This document shows, in pieces, positions 7,927 through 17,405 of a stretch of DNA of 64,000 nucleotides. How positions within the stretch are numbered: position 1 is the first letter of the stretch; each line of letters begins with the position of its first letter. The notes under the pieces were generated by a model that had not been told where the DNA came from, did no database searches, and saw only the letters and a list, made by a program, of their open reading frames with translations. The stretch lies in the NCBI RefSeq assembly GCF_013184745.1, contig NZ_JAATVU010000002.1, forward strand, positions 33,902 to 97,901, read 5' to 3'. Position numbers and translations under genes: made by a program. The DNA comes from Mangrovicoccus sp. HB161399. GTDB lineage: Bacteria; Pseudomonadota; Alphaproteobacteria; Rhodobacterales; Rhodobacteraceae.

Positions 7927-9276
7927 ATGTTCAGCAAGATCCTGATCGCCAACCGCGGCGAGATCGCGCTCCGCATCATCCGGGCCTGCCGCGAGATGGG
8001 CATCGCCTCGGTCGCGGTCCATTCCACCGCCGACGCCGATGCGATGCATGTCCGCATGGCCGATGAAAGCGTCTGCATCGGTCCGCCCCCGGGCACCGAC
8101 AGCTACCTGCACATCGCCTCGATCATCTCGGCCTGCGAAATCTCGGGCGCCGAGGCGATCCATCCCGGCTACGGCTTCCTGTCCGAGAACGCCAATTTCG
8201 TCCAGATCGTCCAGGACCACGGGCTGACCTTCATCGGCCCGACCGCGGACCACATCCGCATCATGGGCGACAAGATCACCGCCAAGGACACGATGAGGAA
8301 TCTGGGCGTGCCCTGCGTCCCCGGCTCCGACGGCGGCGTGCCGACGCTGGAAGAGGCCCGCATCGTGGCCGCCGAGATCGGCTATCCGGTGATCATCAAG
8401 GCGACCGCCGGCGGCGGCGGCCGCGGCATGAAGCTCGCCAAGACTGCCGACGACATCGAATACGCCTTCCAGACCGCGCGCTCCGAGGCGAAATCCGCCT
8501 TCGGCAATGACGAGGTCTACATCGAGAAGTACCTGGGCAAGCCCCGCCACATCGAGATCCAGGTCTTCGGCGACGGCAAGGGCAAGGCCGTGCATCTGGG
8601 CGAACGCGACTGCTCGCTGCAGCGCCGCCACCAGAAGGTCTTCGAGGAGGCCCCCGGCCCCTGCATCGCCGCCGAGACCCGCGCGCGCATCGGCAAGACC
8701 TGCGCCGAAGCCGTGGCTGCGATCAACTATGCCGGCGCCGGCACGATCGAGTTCCTCTACGAGGACGGCGAGTTCTACTTCATCGAGATGAACACCCGCC
8801 TGCAGGTGGAGCATCCGGTGACCGAGGCCGTCTACGGCGTCGACCTGGTGCGCGAGCAGATCCGCGTCGCGGCAGGGCTGCCGATGGAATTCGTGCAGGA
8901 AGACTTGGTGCCCCATGGCCACGCCATCGAGGTCCGGATCAATGCCGAGCGCCTGCCGAATTTCGCGCCCTGCCCGGGCCGGGTCACCGCCTATCACCCG
9001 CCGGGCGGCCTCGGCGTGCGGATGGACAGCGCGCTCTATGACGGCTACGCGATCCCGCCCTATTACGACAGCCTGATCGGCAAGCTGATCGTGCATGGCC
9101 GCGACCGCGACGAGGCGATCGCCCGGCTGCGCCGCTCCCTGGGCGAACTGATCGTCGACGGCATCGACACCACCGTGCCGCTCTTCCCGATGCTGCTCAC
9201 CGAGCCCGACATCCTGAAGGGCGACTACACGATCCACTGGCTCGAGAAGTGGCTCGAGGAAAAGGTCCAGTCCTGA
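7927..9276 (+). CDS. accC: Acetyl-CoA carboxylase biotin carboxylase subunit
   Basis: The 449-residue enzyme has the standard three parts: N-terminal preATP-grasp (ILIANRGEIALRIIRACREM), central ATP-grasp domain with the glycine-rich loop TAGGGGRGMKLAK and metal/bicarbonate site EMNTRLQVEHPVTEAV, and C-terminal lid (INAERLPNFAPCPGRV). It carboxylates the biotin on AccB using ATP and bicarbonate in the cytoplasm. The length equals that of E. coli AccC (449). It is five bases downstream of accB and followed by a perfect GC hairpin that probably ends the operon. Confidence 0.98.
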   Translation: MFSKILIANRGEIALRIIRACREMGIASVAVHSTADADAMHVRMADESVCIGPPPGTDSYLHIASIISACEISGAEAIHPGYGFLSENANFVQIVQDHGLTFIGPTADHIRIMGDKITAKDTMRNLGVPCVPGSDGGVPTLEEARIVAAEIGYPVIIKATAGGGGRGMKLAKTADDIEYAFQTARSEAKSAFGNDEVYIEKYLGKPRHIEIQVFGDGKGKAVHLGERDCSLQRRHQKVFEEAPGPCIAAETRARIGKTCAEAVAAINYAGAGTIEFLYEDGEFYFIEMNTRLQVEHPVTEAVYGVDLVREQIRVAAGLPMEFVQEDLVPHGHAIEVRINAERLPNFAPCPGRVTAYHPPGGLGVRMDSALYDGYAIPPYYDSLIGKLIVHGRDRDEAIARLRRSLGELIVDGIDTTVPLFPMLLTEPDILKGDYTIHWLEKWLEEKVQS

Positions 9277-9282
9277 GGAACT

Positions 9283-9302
9283 GCGGCGGCTCCGGCCGCC
9301 GC
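9283..9302 (+). terminator. Hairpin after accC
   Basis: Perfect eight-pair stem GCGGCGGC / GCCGCCGC with loop TCCG starts seven bases after the accC stop; TTCC follows rather than a true T-run. Confidence 0.5.
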
Positions 9303-9444
9303 TTCCGCATTCTGGCCCCATCGAAATCCCGAAGATGGGACCAGCCGATCCGGCCCGCGGCGTTGACTTTCCGCCCAGCGGCCCCACCCTGCCCGGCAAG
9401 CCCGGCGCCCTTGCGCCATGACGACCCGAGGACAGGAAGATCCC

Positions 9445-10917
9445 ATGACGACGCTAGCCGCCCGCCTTTCCAATTCCGACCTGCTGGTCACTTCCGCGCT
9501 GGTCGCGGGCAAGTGGATCAGCGCCGCGGAGGCCGCGAAGACCTTCGAGGTGACGAACCCCGCCACCGGCGAGGTGATCGCCGTGCTGCCCGATCTGGGC
9601 GTGGCCGAGACAAAGGACGCCATCGACGCGGCCTATGAGGCGCAGAAGCCCTGGGCCGCGAAGACCGGCAAGGAGCGCGCGCATGTGCTGCGCAAGTGGT
9701 TCGACCTGATGATGGCGAACCAGGATGACCTCGCCGCGATCCTGACCGCCGAGATGGGCAAGCCGCTGGCCGAAGCCAAGGGCGAAATTTCCTACGGCGC
9801 ATCCTTCATCGAGTGGTTCGGCGAGGAAGCCAAGCGCATCTACGGCGACCTGATCCCCGGCCACCAGCCGGACAAGCGCATCATGGTGATGAAGCAGCCC
9901 GTCGGCGTCGTCGCTTCTATCACGCCCTGGAACTTCCCCAACGCGATGATCGCCCGCAAGGTCGCCCCGGCGCTGGCCGTGGGGTGCACCTTCGTCTCGC
10001 GCCCCGCCTCGGAGACGCCGCTTTCCGCGCTGGTAATGGCCAAGCTCGCCGAAGAGGCCGGCGTGCCCGCGGGCGTGTTCAGCGTCGTGACCTCGTCCTC
10101 GGCCTCGGAGGTCGGCCAGGAATTCTGCTCCAACCCCAAGGTGCGCAAGCTGACCTTCACCGGCTCGACCAATGTCGGGCGCATCCTGATGAAGCAGTCC
10201 GCCGAACAGATCCAGAAGACCTCGATGGAGCTCGGCGGCAACGCGCCCTTCATCGTCTTCGACGATGCCGATCTGGATGCCGCGGTCGAAGGCGCGATGA
10301 TCTGCAAGTTCCGCAACAACGGCCAGACCTGCGTCTGCGCCAACCGGATCTACGTGCAGGCCGGGGTCTATGACGCCTTCGCCGAGAAGCTGACCAAGGC
10401 CGTCGAGGCGATGAAGGTCGGCAACGGCTTCGACGAGGGCGTGGTCGCCGGGCCGCTGATCTCGGAAAAGGCGGTGAAGAAGGTCGAGGAGCATATCGCC
10501 GACGCGACCTCGAAGGGGGCCTCGGTCGTCACGGGCGGCAAGCCGCACGAGCTGGGCGGGACGTTCTTCCAGCCGACCGTGCTGACCGGCGTGACCAAGG
10601 AGATGCAGGTGTCGACCGACGAGACCTTCGGCCCGGTCGCGCCCCTGTTCAAGTTCGACACGGTCGAGGACGTGATCGAGCAGGCCAATGACACGATCTT
10701 CGGCCTGGCCTCGTATTTCTACGCCAACGACCTCGCCCGCGTCTTCCGCGTCGCCGAGGCGCTGGAATATGGCATCGTCGGCGTCAACACCGGGATCATC
10801 TCCACCGAGGTCGCGCCCTTCGGCGGCGTCAAGCAGTCCGGCCAGGGCCGCGAAGGCTCGAAATACGGCGTCGAGGACTACCTGGAGCTGAAATACGTCT
10901 GCCTCGGCGGCGTCTGA
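9445..10917 (+). CDS. gabD: NAD(P)-dependent succinate-semialdehyde dehydrogenase
   Basis: The 490-residue protein is an aldehyde dehydrogenase of the GabD group. It shows NPATGEVIAVLPD near the N-terminus, VGVVASITPWNFPNAMIARK, the FTGSTNVGRILM loop, general base Glu in MELGGNAPFIVFDDAD and the catalytic Cys in NNGQTCVCANR. GabD oxidises succinate semialdehyde to succinate, the last step of GABA degradation and of some aromatic routes. ATG is chosen with AGGAAG seven bases upstream; an in-frame ATG 27 bases earlier has no such site. No gabT is adjacent, so the physiological aldehyde is not fixed by context. A nine-pair hairpin follows. Confidence 0.92.
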   Translation: MTTLAARLSNSDLLVTSALVAGKWISAAEAAKTFEVTNPATGEVIAVLPDLGVAETKDAIDAAYEAQKPWAAKTGKERAHVLRKWFDLMMANQDDLAAILTAEMGKPLAEAKGEISYGASFIEWFGEEAKRIYGDLIPGHQPDKRIMVMKQPVGVVASITPWNFPNAMIARKVAPALAVGCTFVSRPASETPLSALVMAKLAEEAGVPAGVFSVVTSSSASEVGQEFCSNPKVRKLTFTGSTNVGRILMKQSAEQIQKTSMELGGNAPFIVFDDADLDAAVEGAMICKFRNNGQTCVCANRIYVQAGVYDAFAEKLTKAVEAMKVGNGFDEGVVAGPLISEKAVKKVEEHIADATSKGASVVTGGKPHELGGTFFQPTVLTGVTKEMQVSTDETFGPVAPLFKFDTVEDVIEQANDTIFGLASYFYANDLARVFRVAEALEYGIVGVNTGIISTEVAPFGGVKQSGQGREGSKYGVEDYLELKYVCLGGV

Positions 10918-10924
10918 CGGCGAG

Positions 10925-10947
10925 GCCCCGGCCGACATGGCCGGGGC
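10925..10947 (+). terminator. Terminator-like hairpin after gabD
   Basis: Nine-pair stem GCCCCGGCC / GGCCGGGGC with loop GACAT, eight bases after the gabD stop and directly before the gene-free stretch. No U-run follows. Confidence 0.6.
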
Positions 10948-12145
10948 GCACCCTCCGGAATTCCGCGCCAACCCCGGGAGCGATCCCGGTGCCCGCGCGT
11001 CCGCGGTGGTTCGACGGCGATGCCGGGAATGGTCCATTTCTTCGCGCCGACGGCAATCCGGGTCCGCATGGACGTCGGCGCCAAGGATCGATCCGGCGTC
11101 ATGCCAACGGCTCGACCGGACCATTGACCTGCGCCCCCGGATACCCAGGCGGATCGCGGCCGGGGAGCTGTCTGGCATCGCCTTGACCACTCCCCATGCC
11201 GCGGCACTCTTTGCCGCCGTCCATGGCCATGTTCAGACACACCGCCCCATCGGACGAGTGCCGCTCGCCACCGGACGAAGGGCCGACACGGACCGGCCGG
11301 GCTGCGGCAGGCGCGGCGATCGCCGCCCTGCGTCTCGGCGCGGACAGCATCGCCTGTGGCGGCCCGGGCACCAGCGGCCGGATCTATTTGGATGCAGCGC
11401 CGCGGCTCGGCCAGGGGAAAGCCCTGCCGTCGAAAGGCCTGCCCATTGATGGGGGTCGCCGGTGGCCCCGGTCACCGCGGACGAAACCGAACTGCCGTCG
11501 CCCCGTTCACCACGCTCCTGGCCCGCCCGGCGTTGCCCCCGCATCCATCTTTTGTTGGCGCCCCTTTCGGCATGTCCGCCTTCCCGAGCCTGCAGCCCGG
11601 CTTCGGAGCGGCCGCAGATCCCGGCACCCTGCCGCACCCGGGACCGAGTGCGGCGCTTCCGGCGGCCCGCGCGATGCGCTTCGAGTTCGGATCGCAGCCG
11701 CACGGCCCACCGGTTGGCTGCACCTCCGGCAAGGACCGGCCACGCAGCCTGCACAGTCCTGCCGATATCGATTGAACAGGCTGCATCTCTCGTCCGGCAC
11801 CGGAGTCTGCTGGGACCGTCCAGAAACCGCTTCGGAACCGGCCCCCTTGCCTGACCTGTCGCCATGTCTCGAACTGCCAGGCATCCCTTCCGTGCGGACG
11901 GCAATTTGCAAAGTGGCGCACCGTCCCTGCAGGCCGGCCGGCCGCACAATGGAATCCAAACGGGCTGCCCGTCCCATCGTGCCGCCTCCTGCCGCCTGCC
12001 GCGTGTTCCAGGCGATCGCAGGCGCCCATTACACGCGGTGGCGGGCACGAATGCGACGTGCTCCTGGGCAGGCCCGGCCGACGGTCCGAAGCTTCGCCGC
12101 GTCTCGTCCTGAGCGAGGGACCGAACGCCACCGGACAGACGGTGG
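10948..12145. other. Gene-free stretch, content not recognised
   Basis: About 1.2 kb with no reading frame that resembles a known family in any of six frames. Base composition stays GC-rich. Open frames on both strands look like the random openness expected at this GC content and lack ribosome-binding sites. Given the dead IS21 element directly after it, decayed mobile DNA is the simplest idea, but no transposase motif was found here. Confidence 0.6.
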
Positions 12146-13653
12146 ATGCGACGAATTTGAGATGAACTGCGGCTGAATCAGCCCAAGCGCTGAGCGGGCG
12201 GTCGCCACGTCGCTCGGGCTGGAGAAGGGAACTGCCGGGGCCGATCTCGGGCGGACCCGGACGGCCTGGCTGCGTTCGCCGCGGCCGGAGCCCCTGTCCA
12301 ACGGCGACTTCGGATCCCTTCTATTTTCCATGGCACCGGTCGAGCCAGACCAAGCCGCTGCCGACAAGGACCTGGGCCGTCGCGGCGTCGCGCGGGCCAT
12401 ATTCCGCAAGGAGAACCAGGCAGCTGTTCCGCTGGGTTTCCGCTAGCTTGGTGCTGCGGACATTGCGAGGCCCGGAAGGGGGCGCCGTCCATCCTGCGAT
12501 CCGGCGGACGCATACCGAAATCGGGCAGGCCTCCGCCGACTTCGCGGGCGACATGATCAGAGCGACGGGTCCGGAGACCGGCGAAGCGCACGGCCAAGCT
12601 GTTCATCGCCGCGATGGGAGCCTCGAACAACGCTTGGGCGGGCGCCTTGGCTCCCAAGGTCTCGACGACCGGATGAGCGCCGATGTCAGGATGTTCGCGG
12701 TCATGTGCGGCGTTCCCAAAGCGGTGGTGCCGACAACCTGAACTCCGCCGCCATCAGGGCGGACCGGCTCGATCCCGGGCTGAACCGAACCCCTGCCAAA
12801 ATGGCTGGGCAAGACTGTACGGCGGTCCTCCCGGTGCGGACGCGCGGGCTGCACAAGAGAGACGTCAATGCCGCCGCGGGTCCGAGACCGATAGCGAATT
12901 CAAAAATGGACGCCGCAGGGCATGCCGTGCAGCGCTGGACCCTCGCGGGGCTGCGCAACCGCCGATTCTGCTCCCTGGCCGAGGCCACTGCCACGATCCT
13001 GATGCTGGGAGAACAGCTGAACATGCGCGCCACGCGCGGCTAGAACGTCAACTGCGCCGAACTTTACGCGACGCTGAACCGCCCGATCTGGCCGCCGTTG
13101 CCTCCTGTCCCCCATGAGTTCGCGGGCACGCTTCGCACGCGGTTGCCATGGCGGGTTGGACGGGTGCTGGTACCCGGTGCCGTCCCGGCACATCCGGCAG
13201 AAGGCCGATCTGCGCGCCCGCGGCGCCATCGTCGCGACGTTGCGACGTTGCGCAGGATAGCCGACCATCCGTGCTGTCCGGGACGCAGGAGCCACGCCAC
13301 CGCGCCAAGCCTATGCCGTCGTCCCACTGCCGCCTTGCGGAATGGAACCCTGCCCGCATGCCTGCGGCAGCGGAAAAGCTCGGCCCGCCGATCGGCACCT
13401 TCTGAAAAACATCATGGCGGACTGCCCCCACCCCGGGCCAGGGCTCCGCTCCTGTCCCGGCGTCCTTGCATTGGCCGCGAACTGTGTTCCAACCCGCCCA
13501 GATGCCGTCTTGCGCCAGGGCACGCCAGTCCGCGCTCAGGTCCATTGGCTCGATCCGGCCGATCCTGGAAACCAACCACGGTCGGCCTTCCTGAGGGGAG
13601 AAGCCGGGCAATTTCCCTTGCAGCATCCCAACATGCGTGGCCCGGGCGGCTAG
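12146..13653 (+). pseudogene. istA-like transposase pseudogene (IS21 family)
   Basis: Family-typical segments appear in order, changing frame between them. At 12146 an ATG starts MRRI, stop, DELRL. Then come AVATSLGLEKGTAGADLGR (helix-turn-helix region), SADFAGD (the catalytic-domain VDFAGD/VDYAGD motif), PETGEA, KLFIAAMGASNNAWA, RMFAVMCGVPKAVVP, DNLNSAAIRADRLDPGLNRT, LRNRRFCSLAEA, LYATLNRP, PMPSSHCRLAEWNPARM, IMADCPHPGPGLRSCPGVL and finally QHPNMRGPGG near 13650. About 1508 bases fits a normal IstA of about 500 residues, so decay has been by substitutions and small indels, not by large insertions. The identification is by eye against remembered IstA sequences. Confidence 0.82.
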
Positions 13654-13659
13654 CATTGC

Positions 13660-14415
13660 ATAGCAGACCGGCCTTGCTGACTCATCCCGACTCCGGGCGC
13701 CTCATTCTCGCAGGCATGGCCAAATATCCGGACGCGCCGCCGCCAGGCCGGAACTGCCCTCAAAGCCTCGGCGTCGAGGACAGGCTCAGGCCTTTCGCGG
13801 GCCGCGAAGCCGCCAGTCATGGCACCAGGCGCCTGACAGTCCGGCCCAAATTTGCAGTCGCCCGCCTCGTCGCCTGCATGGAGAACATCGACCTGCCCCC
13901 CCCCCGGCGCGGCATCGACCGCGCGTCACGGCCCACCTCGTCCCGGGAGCCTAGATCAGCCACCACGAGTCCCTAGCGGCCACAGGCTGACTAGGCTCCA
14001 GAGTAGCTGGATTGCCTGCGCGTTTGGGCACGAGGGCTACCGCGGTGACCGCCGTGCCGAAACTGCTCGATGCTATCGTCGGGGGCGATGGGCGCCGTGC
14101 CCGGGCGTTCAGGACCTTTGGCAGAGCCGCGCTCGTGATCTTCGGCCGCTGGGCCTGGCCGTCCTGTCCTCATCCGAACGCCGGAACCTTCCCGAGATCG
14201 CCGCGGCCGCAGCTCGACGATTGTCGCCAGCCGACTGCCCGTCCAGCATTGGCACGGCGCCATCGGGGATCGGGCACTTGCGGACGCGATCCTCGACTCG
14301 CCCACTCGCAACGCGCGGCGCCACGCGCTCCACGGCGACAATGAGAATGCACGGCCAAAGCGCGAAACGCGCCTGTCGCGCAAGATCGAACCTGTCTCCG
14401 GGAACATGTCGTTCT
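13660..14415 (+). pseudogene. istB-like ATPase pseudogene (IS21 family)
   Basis: IstB segments follow istA after a few bases: LTHPDSGRLILAGMAKYPD, LGVEDRLRPFAGREAASHG, TRRLTVRPKFAVARLVACME, NIDLPPPRRGIDRAS, SSWIACAFGHEGYRGD (the GKSWIACALGHKACRD region, with the Walker A Gly-Lys lost), LLDAIVGGDGRRARAF, RSSTIVASRLPVQHWHGAIG and DRALADAILDSPTRNARR. A run of ten C at 13894-13903 lies in the middle. IstB is the AAA+ helper that selects targets for IstA. Several frame changes and the lost nucleotide-binding loop make it non-functional. Confidence 0.82.
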
Positions 14416-14899
14416 GGCTGCCTGCCATCGCGAGCAATGGCTGCCCACGATGCTCGGGAACGCGCGCCCGTGATCGCGTGCAATCTGCGCACACCTTACC
14501 CGGAGTGCGCAGCCTGCTGCGGCCCGTCCGGGAAAGCGCTGGAACCATCGCTCCTGCCTGCGACGGGCCTGCAAAGGAGATTCCCGCCAGATGATCGATT
14601 CACATGGCAATTTCGGCCATCCGACCCGTGATCCTGGTGCTCGGGCAGCGGCCAGCCGCAGACACACTCGGAGCCAGCTTCTTTACGCCCACCCCGCCCG
14701 CGTCTCCTGGCGGCGGGCCACCATCCGGCTGCAATCGCGCCCGGTCCGGCCGCGGGACGGCATCCCTGGCCCGCACACCGCGCAGGCAACGCCCGGGGTC
14801 GCTGCTGGCCGGACCGAGGGCGCCCGGGCCTCCGGGCGCGCGGGCAGCCGGGTCCGGCCACCGCCGCCATGGCAATCCGCGCACATGGGCCCGGCGCTG
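14416..14899. other. Gene-free stretch between dead IS21 element and MORN gene
   Basis: About 480 bases. The first part probably belongs to the IS21 3' flank, with the end-like segment near 14594-14620. The remainder, very GC-rich, shows nothing recognisable. Confidence 0.55.
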
Positions 14900-16351
14900 C
14901 TATTCGGAGGCGGGCGGCGCCGGTTCCGCGCCGGCCTCGGCACCTTCGGCGGGCGCGTCGGAGACGAGGTTGTCATTCTTCCACGTCCCGCTCAGCACCG
15001 TCCCGTCGGCATAGGTCAGCACGCCCTGGCCGGAGCGGCGGCCCTCTTCGAAGCCGCCTTCGTACATGTCGCCATTCTCGAACACGACCTTGCCGTGCCC
15101 GTGCTGGCGGCCCTCCTTGAAGCCGCCGGTATAGACCAGCTGGCCCGGCATGGTCAGGACGCCCTCGCCGTCGAAGACATCGTCCCTGAACCCGCCCTCG
15201 TAGGTTGCGCCGCTGGCGAAGCTCGCCTTGCCCTGGCCCTCGCGCAGGCCCGCCACCCAGTCGCCCTCGTAGGCATAGCCGCCGGGCAGCACCAGCTTGC
15301 CCTTGCCCTCCTCGCGCCCGTCGCGGAAGCCGCCCTCGTAGACCGCGCCGGAGCGCAGCCGGCTCTTGCCCTGGCCCTCCATGATGCCCGCCCGGAAGCC
15401 GCCCTCGTAGACGTCGCCGCTGGCGAACTGCACGAGGCCGGGACCGTCGGGCAGCCCGGCCTTGAACTGGCCGCGATGCACCGTGCCGTCGGTATAGGTC
15501 AGCACGCCCTCGCCGTCGAACTGGCCGTCGGCCCATTCGCCCTCGTAGCGGTAGCCGTCGGCGCCCTCGTAGGTGCCGCGGCCCGAGATCACGTCATCCT
15601 CGTAGGTGCCCTCGTAGCGCTCGCCGGTGGCGTATTCCGTCACGCCGGGCCCCGAGCGCTTGCCCATCGACAGGCTGCCCCGGTAGACGTCGCCGTTCAC
15701 GTAGGTGACCACGCCCTCGCCCGAGAGCTGGTCGGCCACCCACTGGCCCTCGAAGCTCGACCCGTCCGACAGCGTCAGCTTGCCCTGCCCCGAGCGCTGG
15801 TCCATCGCCATGCCGCCCGCGTAGACCGAGCCGTCCGGCAGCGTCACCCGCGCCTCGCCCGAGCGGCGGCCGTTTTCCCAGCCGCCCTCGTAGACATAGC
15901 CGTCCGGCATCCTCAGCGTGCCCTTGCCATGGGCAAGGTCGTCCTTGAACCCGCCCTGGTAGACCGACCCGTCGGGATAGGTCCGCGTGCCCTCGCCGTT
16001 CATCTTGCCGCCGGTCCAGGTGCCGATCATCACCGATCCGTCCGGCAGGGTCAGCTGGCCCTGGCCCTGCGGCTGGCCCGCTTCGAAGGCGCCCTCGTAG
16101 ACCGCGCCGTTGACCAGCTGCGCCCGGCCCTGGCCCTGCTGCTTTCCGGCCACCCAGTCGCCGGTGTAGCGGTAGCCCGAGGGCAGCGTGTAGCTGCCGA
16201 ACCCGTCCGGCAGGCCCTCCGCCATCGCGCCTTCGTAGACGCCGCCATTGGAGAACTGGACGGTGACCGGCCCTTCCTCGGCGGTCACCGCATAGCCGAG
16301 CCCTGCGATGAGCAGCCCGGAAAGGAGAGCGGTCCGGAGCTTCGGAGACAT
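14900..16351 (-). CDS. Exported MORN-repeat protein
   Basis: The 483-residue protein starts with a signal peptide (LRTALLSGLLIAGLGYAV, cleavage near TAEEG) and is then built almost wholly of about 18 to 19 tandem 23-residue MORN repeats (consensus like LTxPDGSVYEGGFxxGxxxG xG), from about residue 32 to 460, and a short Ala/Glu/Pro-rich tail. MORN repeats form an extended beta-hairpin rod that binds lipids or acts as a scaffold. The signal peptide places it in the periplasm or outer membrane. No enzymatic domain is fused, unlike some bacterial MORN proteins. It stands alone, divergent from the MarR-GNAT gene. The specific function is unknown. Confidence 0.9.
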   Translation of the reverse strand: MSPKLRTALLSGLLIAGLGYAVTAEEGPVTVQFSNGGVYEGAMAEGLPDGFGSYTLPSGYRYTGDWVAGKQQGQGRAQLVNGAVYEGAFEAGQPQGQGQLTLPDGSVMIGTWTGGKMNGEGTRTYPDGSVYQGGFKDDLAHGKGTLRMPDGYVYEGGWENGRRSGEARVTLPDGSVYAGGMAMDQRSGQGKLTLSDGSSFEGQWVADQLSGEGVVTYVNGDVYRGSLSMGKRSGPGVTEYATGERYEGTYEDDVISGRGTYEGADGYRYEGEWADGQFDGEGVLTYTDGTVHRGQFKAGLPDGPGLVQFASGDVYEGGFRAGIMEGQGKSRLRSGAVYEGGFRDGREEGKGKLVLPGGYAYEGDWVAGLREGQGKASFASGATYEGGFRDDVFDGEGVLTMPGQLVYTGGFKEGRQHGHGKVVFENGDMYEGGFEEGRRSGQGVLTYADGTVLSGTWKNDNLVSDAPAEGAEAGAEPAPPASE

Positions 16352-16470
16352 GTTGCGGCACCTTCGTTCGTTCGTGTTCCAGCCTTGCGCGTTTCTACCG
16401 GCAGGGGCCGCGCCAAGTCCAACGGTGTTTCCCGTCCCGGCGCGCTCCGGCGCTTGCGCTCCGATGGTAT

Positions 16471-16508
16471 CTGACTTAAGTCAGGAAAAACTGTCTGACC
16501 GGAGTCAG
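16471..16508 (+). promoter_or_regulatory. Tandem palindromic operator candidates upstream of MarR-GNAT gene
   Basis: A perfect 14-base palindrome CTGACTTAAGTCAG (16471-16484) is followed 24 bases later, centre to centre, by the related CTGACCGGAGTCAG (16495-16508), which ends only five bases before the ATG at 16514. The two share CTGAC-N4-GTCAG. Such paired sites beside a MarR-type gene are expected for autoregulation; binding is inferred. Confidence 0.65.
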
Positions 16509-16513
16509 GAATC

Positions 16514-17389
16514 ATGCCGCTCGATCCCGTTGCCCGCTTCCGCCGCTTCGCCCGTGCCGCCACGGCGGAACTGGGCGCGCTCGACCAGTCCTTCCTCGGC
16601 CGCGGCCGCCCGCTGGGCGCGGCGCGGGTGCTGAACGCCATCGGCCGCGGACAGGAGGACCTGGCCGAAATCCGGGTGCATCTGGGGCTCGACTCGGGGC
16701 TGGCGAGCCGGCTGCTGCGTTCGCTGGAACAGGAGGGGCTGGTCGAGACCGTGCGCCACAGGGAAGACGGACGCCGCCGGGTGCTGCGGCTGACCGCGAA
16801 GGGCGCGGAGGAATTCGCCGCCTACGAGTCGCTTTCCGATGCCCGCGCGGCGAAACTGCTGGCCGGGCGGCCGGATGCCGCCGAGCTTCTGGACGCGATG
16901 GACCGGATCGCGCTGGCGCTGGGGCGGCAGCATGTCGCCATCGCCGAGGCCGATCCGCGCGGCGATGCAGCCCTGCACTGCCTCGGGGAATACTATGCCG
17001 AACTTGGCCGCCGCTTCGCCCAGGGGTTCGACGTGAACCTCTCGCGCGACCCGCAGGCCGCGGACATGGTGCCGCCGAAGGGCAGCTTCCTGATCGCCTG
17101 GTCGGACGGGCTGCCGGCTGGCTGCGTCGGCGTGAAGGGCGCGGGCGACGGCACGGCGGAGATCAAGCGGCTGTGGGTCGATCCGCTGACCCGCGGCGCC
17201 GGGCTGGCGCGGCGGCTGATGGCGGCGGCCGAAGCGCGGGCGCGGGCGCTCGGCATCGGCGTGCTCAGGCTCGACACCAACAGCGCGCTGCCCGAGGCGG
17301 TCGCGCTCTACCGCAGGGACGGCTGGACCGAGATCCCGCGCTTCAACGACGATCCCTATCCGGACCTGTTCTTCGAAAAGGCGCTCTGA
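16514..17389 (+). CDS. MarR-type helix-turn-helix / GNAT acetyltransferase fusion
   Basis: The 291-residue protein joins two domains. Residues about 1-140 are a winged helix of the MarR family (ARVLNAIGRGQEDLAEIRVH, LASRLLRSLEQEGLVETVRH, DGRRRVLRLTAKG). Residues about 150-291 are a GCN5-type N-acetyltransferase, with IKRLWVDPLTRGAGLARRLM matching the acetyl-CoA-binding motif A and LRLDTNSALPEAVALYRRDG the C-terminal motif. Such fusions are known across bacteria; for most the acetylated substrate is unknown. Two CTGAC-N4-GTCAG palindromes just upstream suggest it regulates its own gene. It ends 16 bases before the convergent pcs gene. Confidence 0.88.
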   Translation: MPLDPVARFRRFARAATAELGALDQSFLGRGRPLGAARVLNAIGRGQEDLAEIRVHLGLDSGLASRLLRSLEQEGLVETVRHREDGRRRVLRLTAKGAEEFAAYESLSDARAAKLLAGRPDAAELLDAMDRIALALGRQHVAIAEADPRGDAALHCLGEYYAELGRRFAQGFDVNLSRDPQAADMVPPKGSFLIAWSDGLPAGCVGVKGAGDGTAEIKRLWVDPLTRGAGLARRLMAAAEARARALGIGVLRLDTNSALPEAVALYRRDGWTEIPRFNDDPYPDLFFEKAL

Positions 17390-17405
17390 CGGGCGGAGCG
17401 GTGCC

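Larger units (their letters stand above)
12100..14640 (+). mobile_element. Decayed IS21-family insertion sequence (istA-istB)
   Basis: Remnants of both IS21-family genes follow one another in the correct order and spacing on the plus strand. The stretch after istB contains a segment resembling the usual 3' end of such elements (around CGATTCACATGGCAATTTCGGCC region, 14594-14620). Both genes are broken by many stops and frame changes, so the element is dead. Ends are approximate: no terminal inverted repeat or target duplication could be fixed by eye. Confidence 0.75.

Noticed and set aside
11196..12176. Open frames of 200-330 codons on both strands in the first gene-free stretch
   Set aside because: No homology, no ribosome-binding site and Arg/Pro-rich translations; at this GC content such frames arise by chance.
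13540..13565. Insert-core-like GTCCATTGGCTCGATCCGGCCG within the IS21 remnant
   Set aside because: It translates in step with the istA fragment (RSIGSIRPIL), so it is ancestral coding sequence, not an insert.
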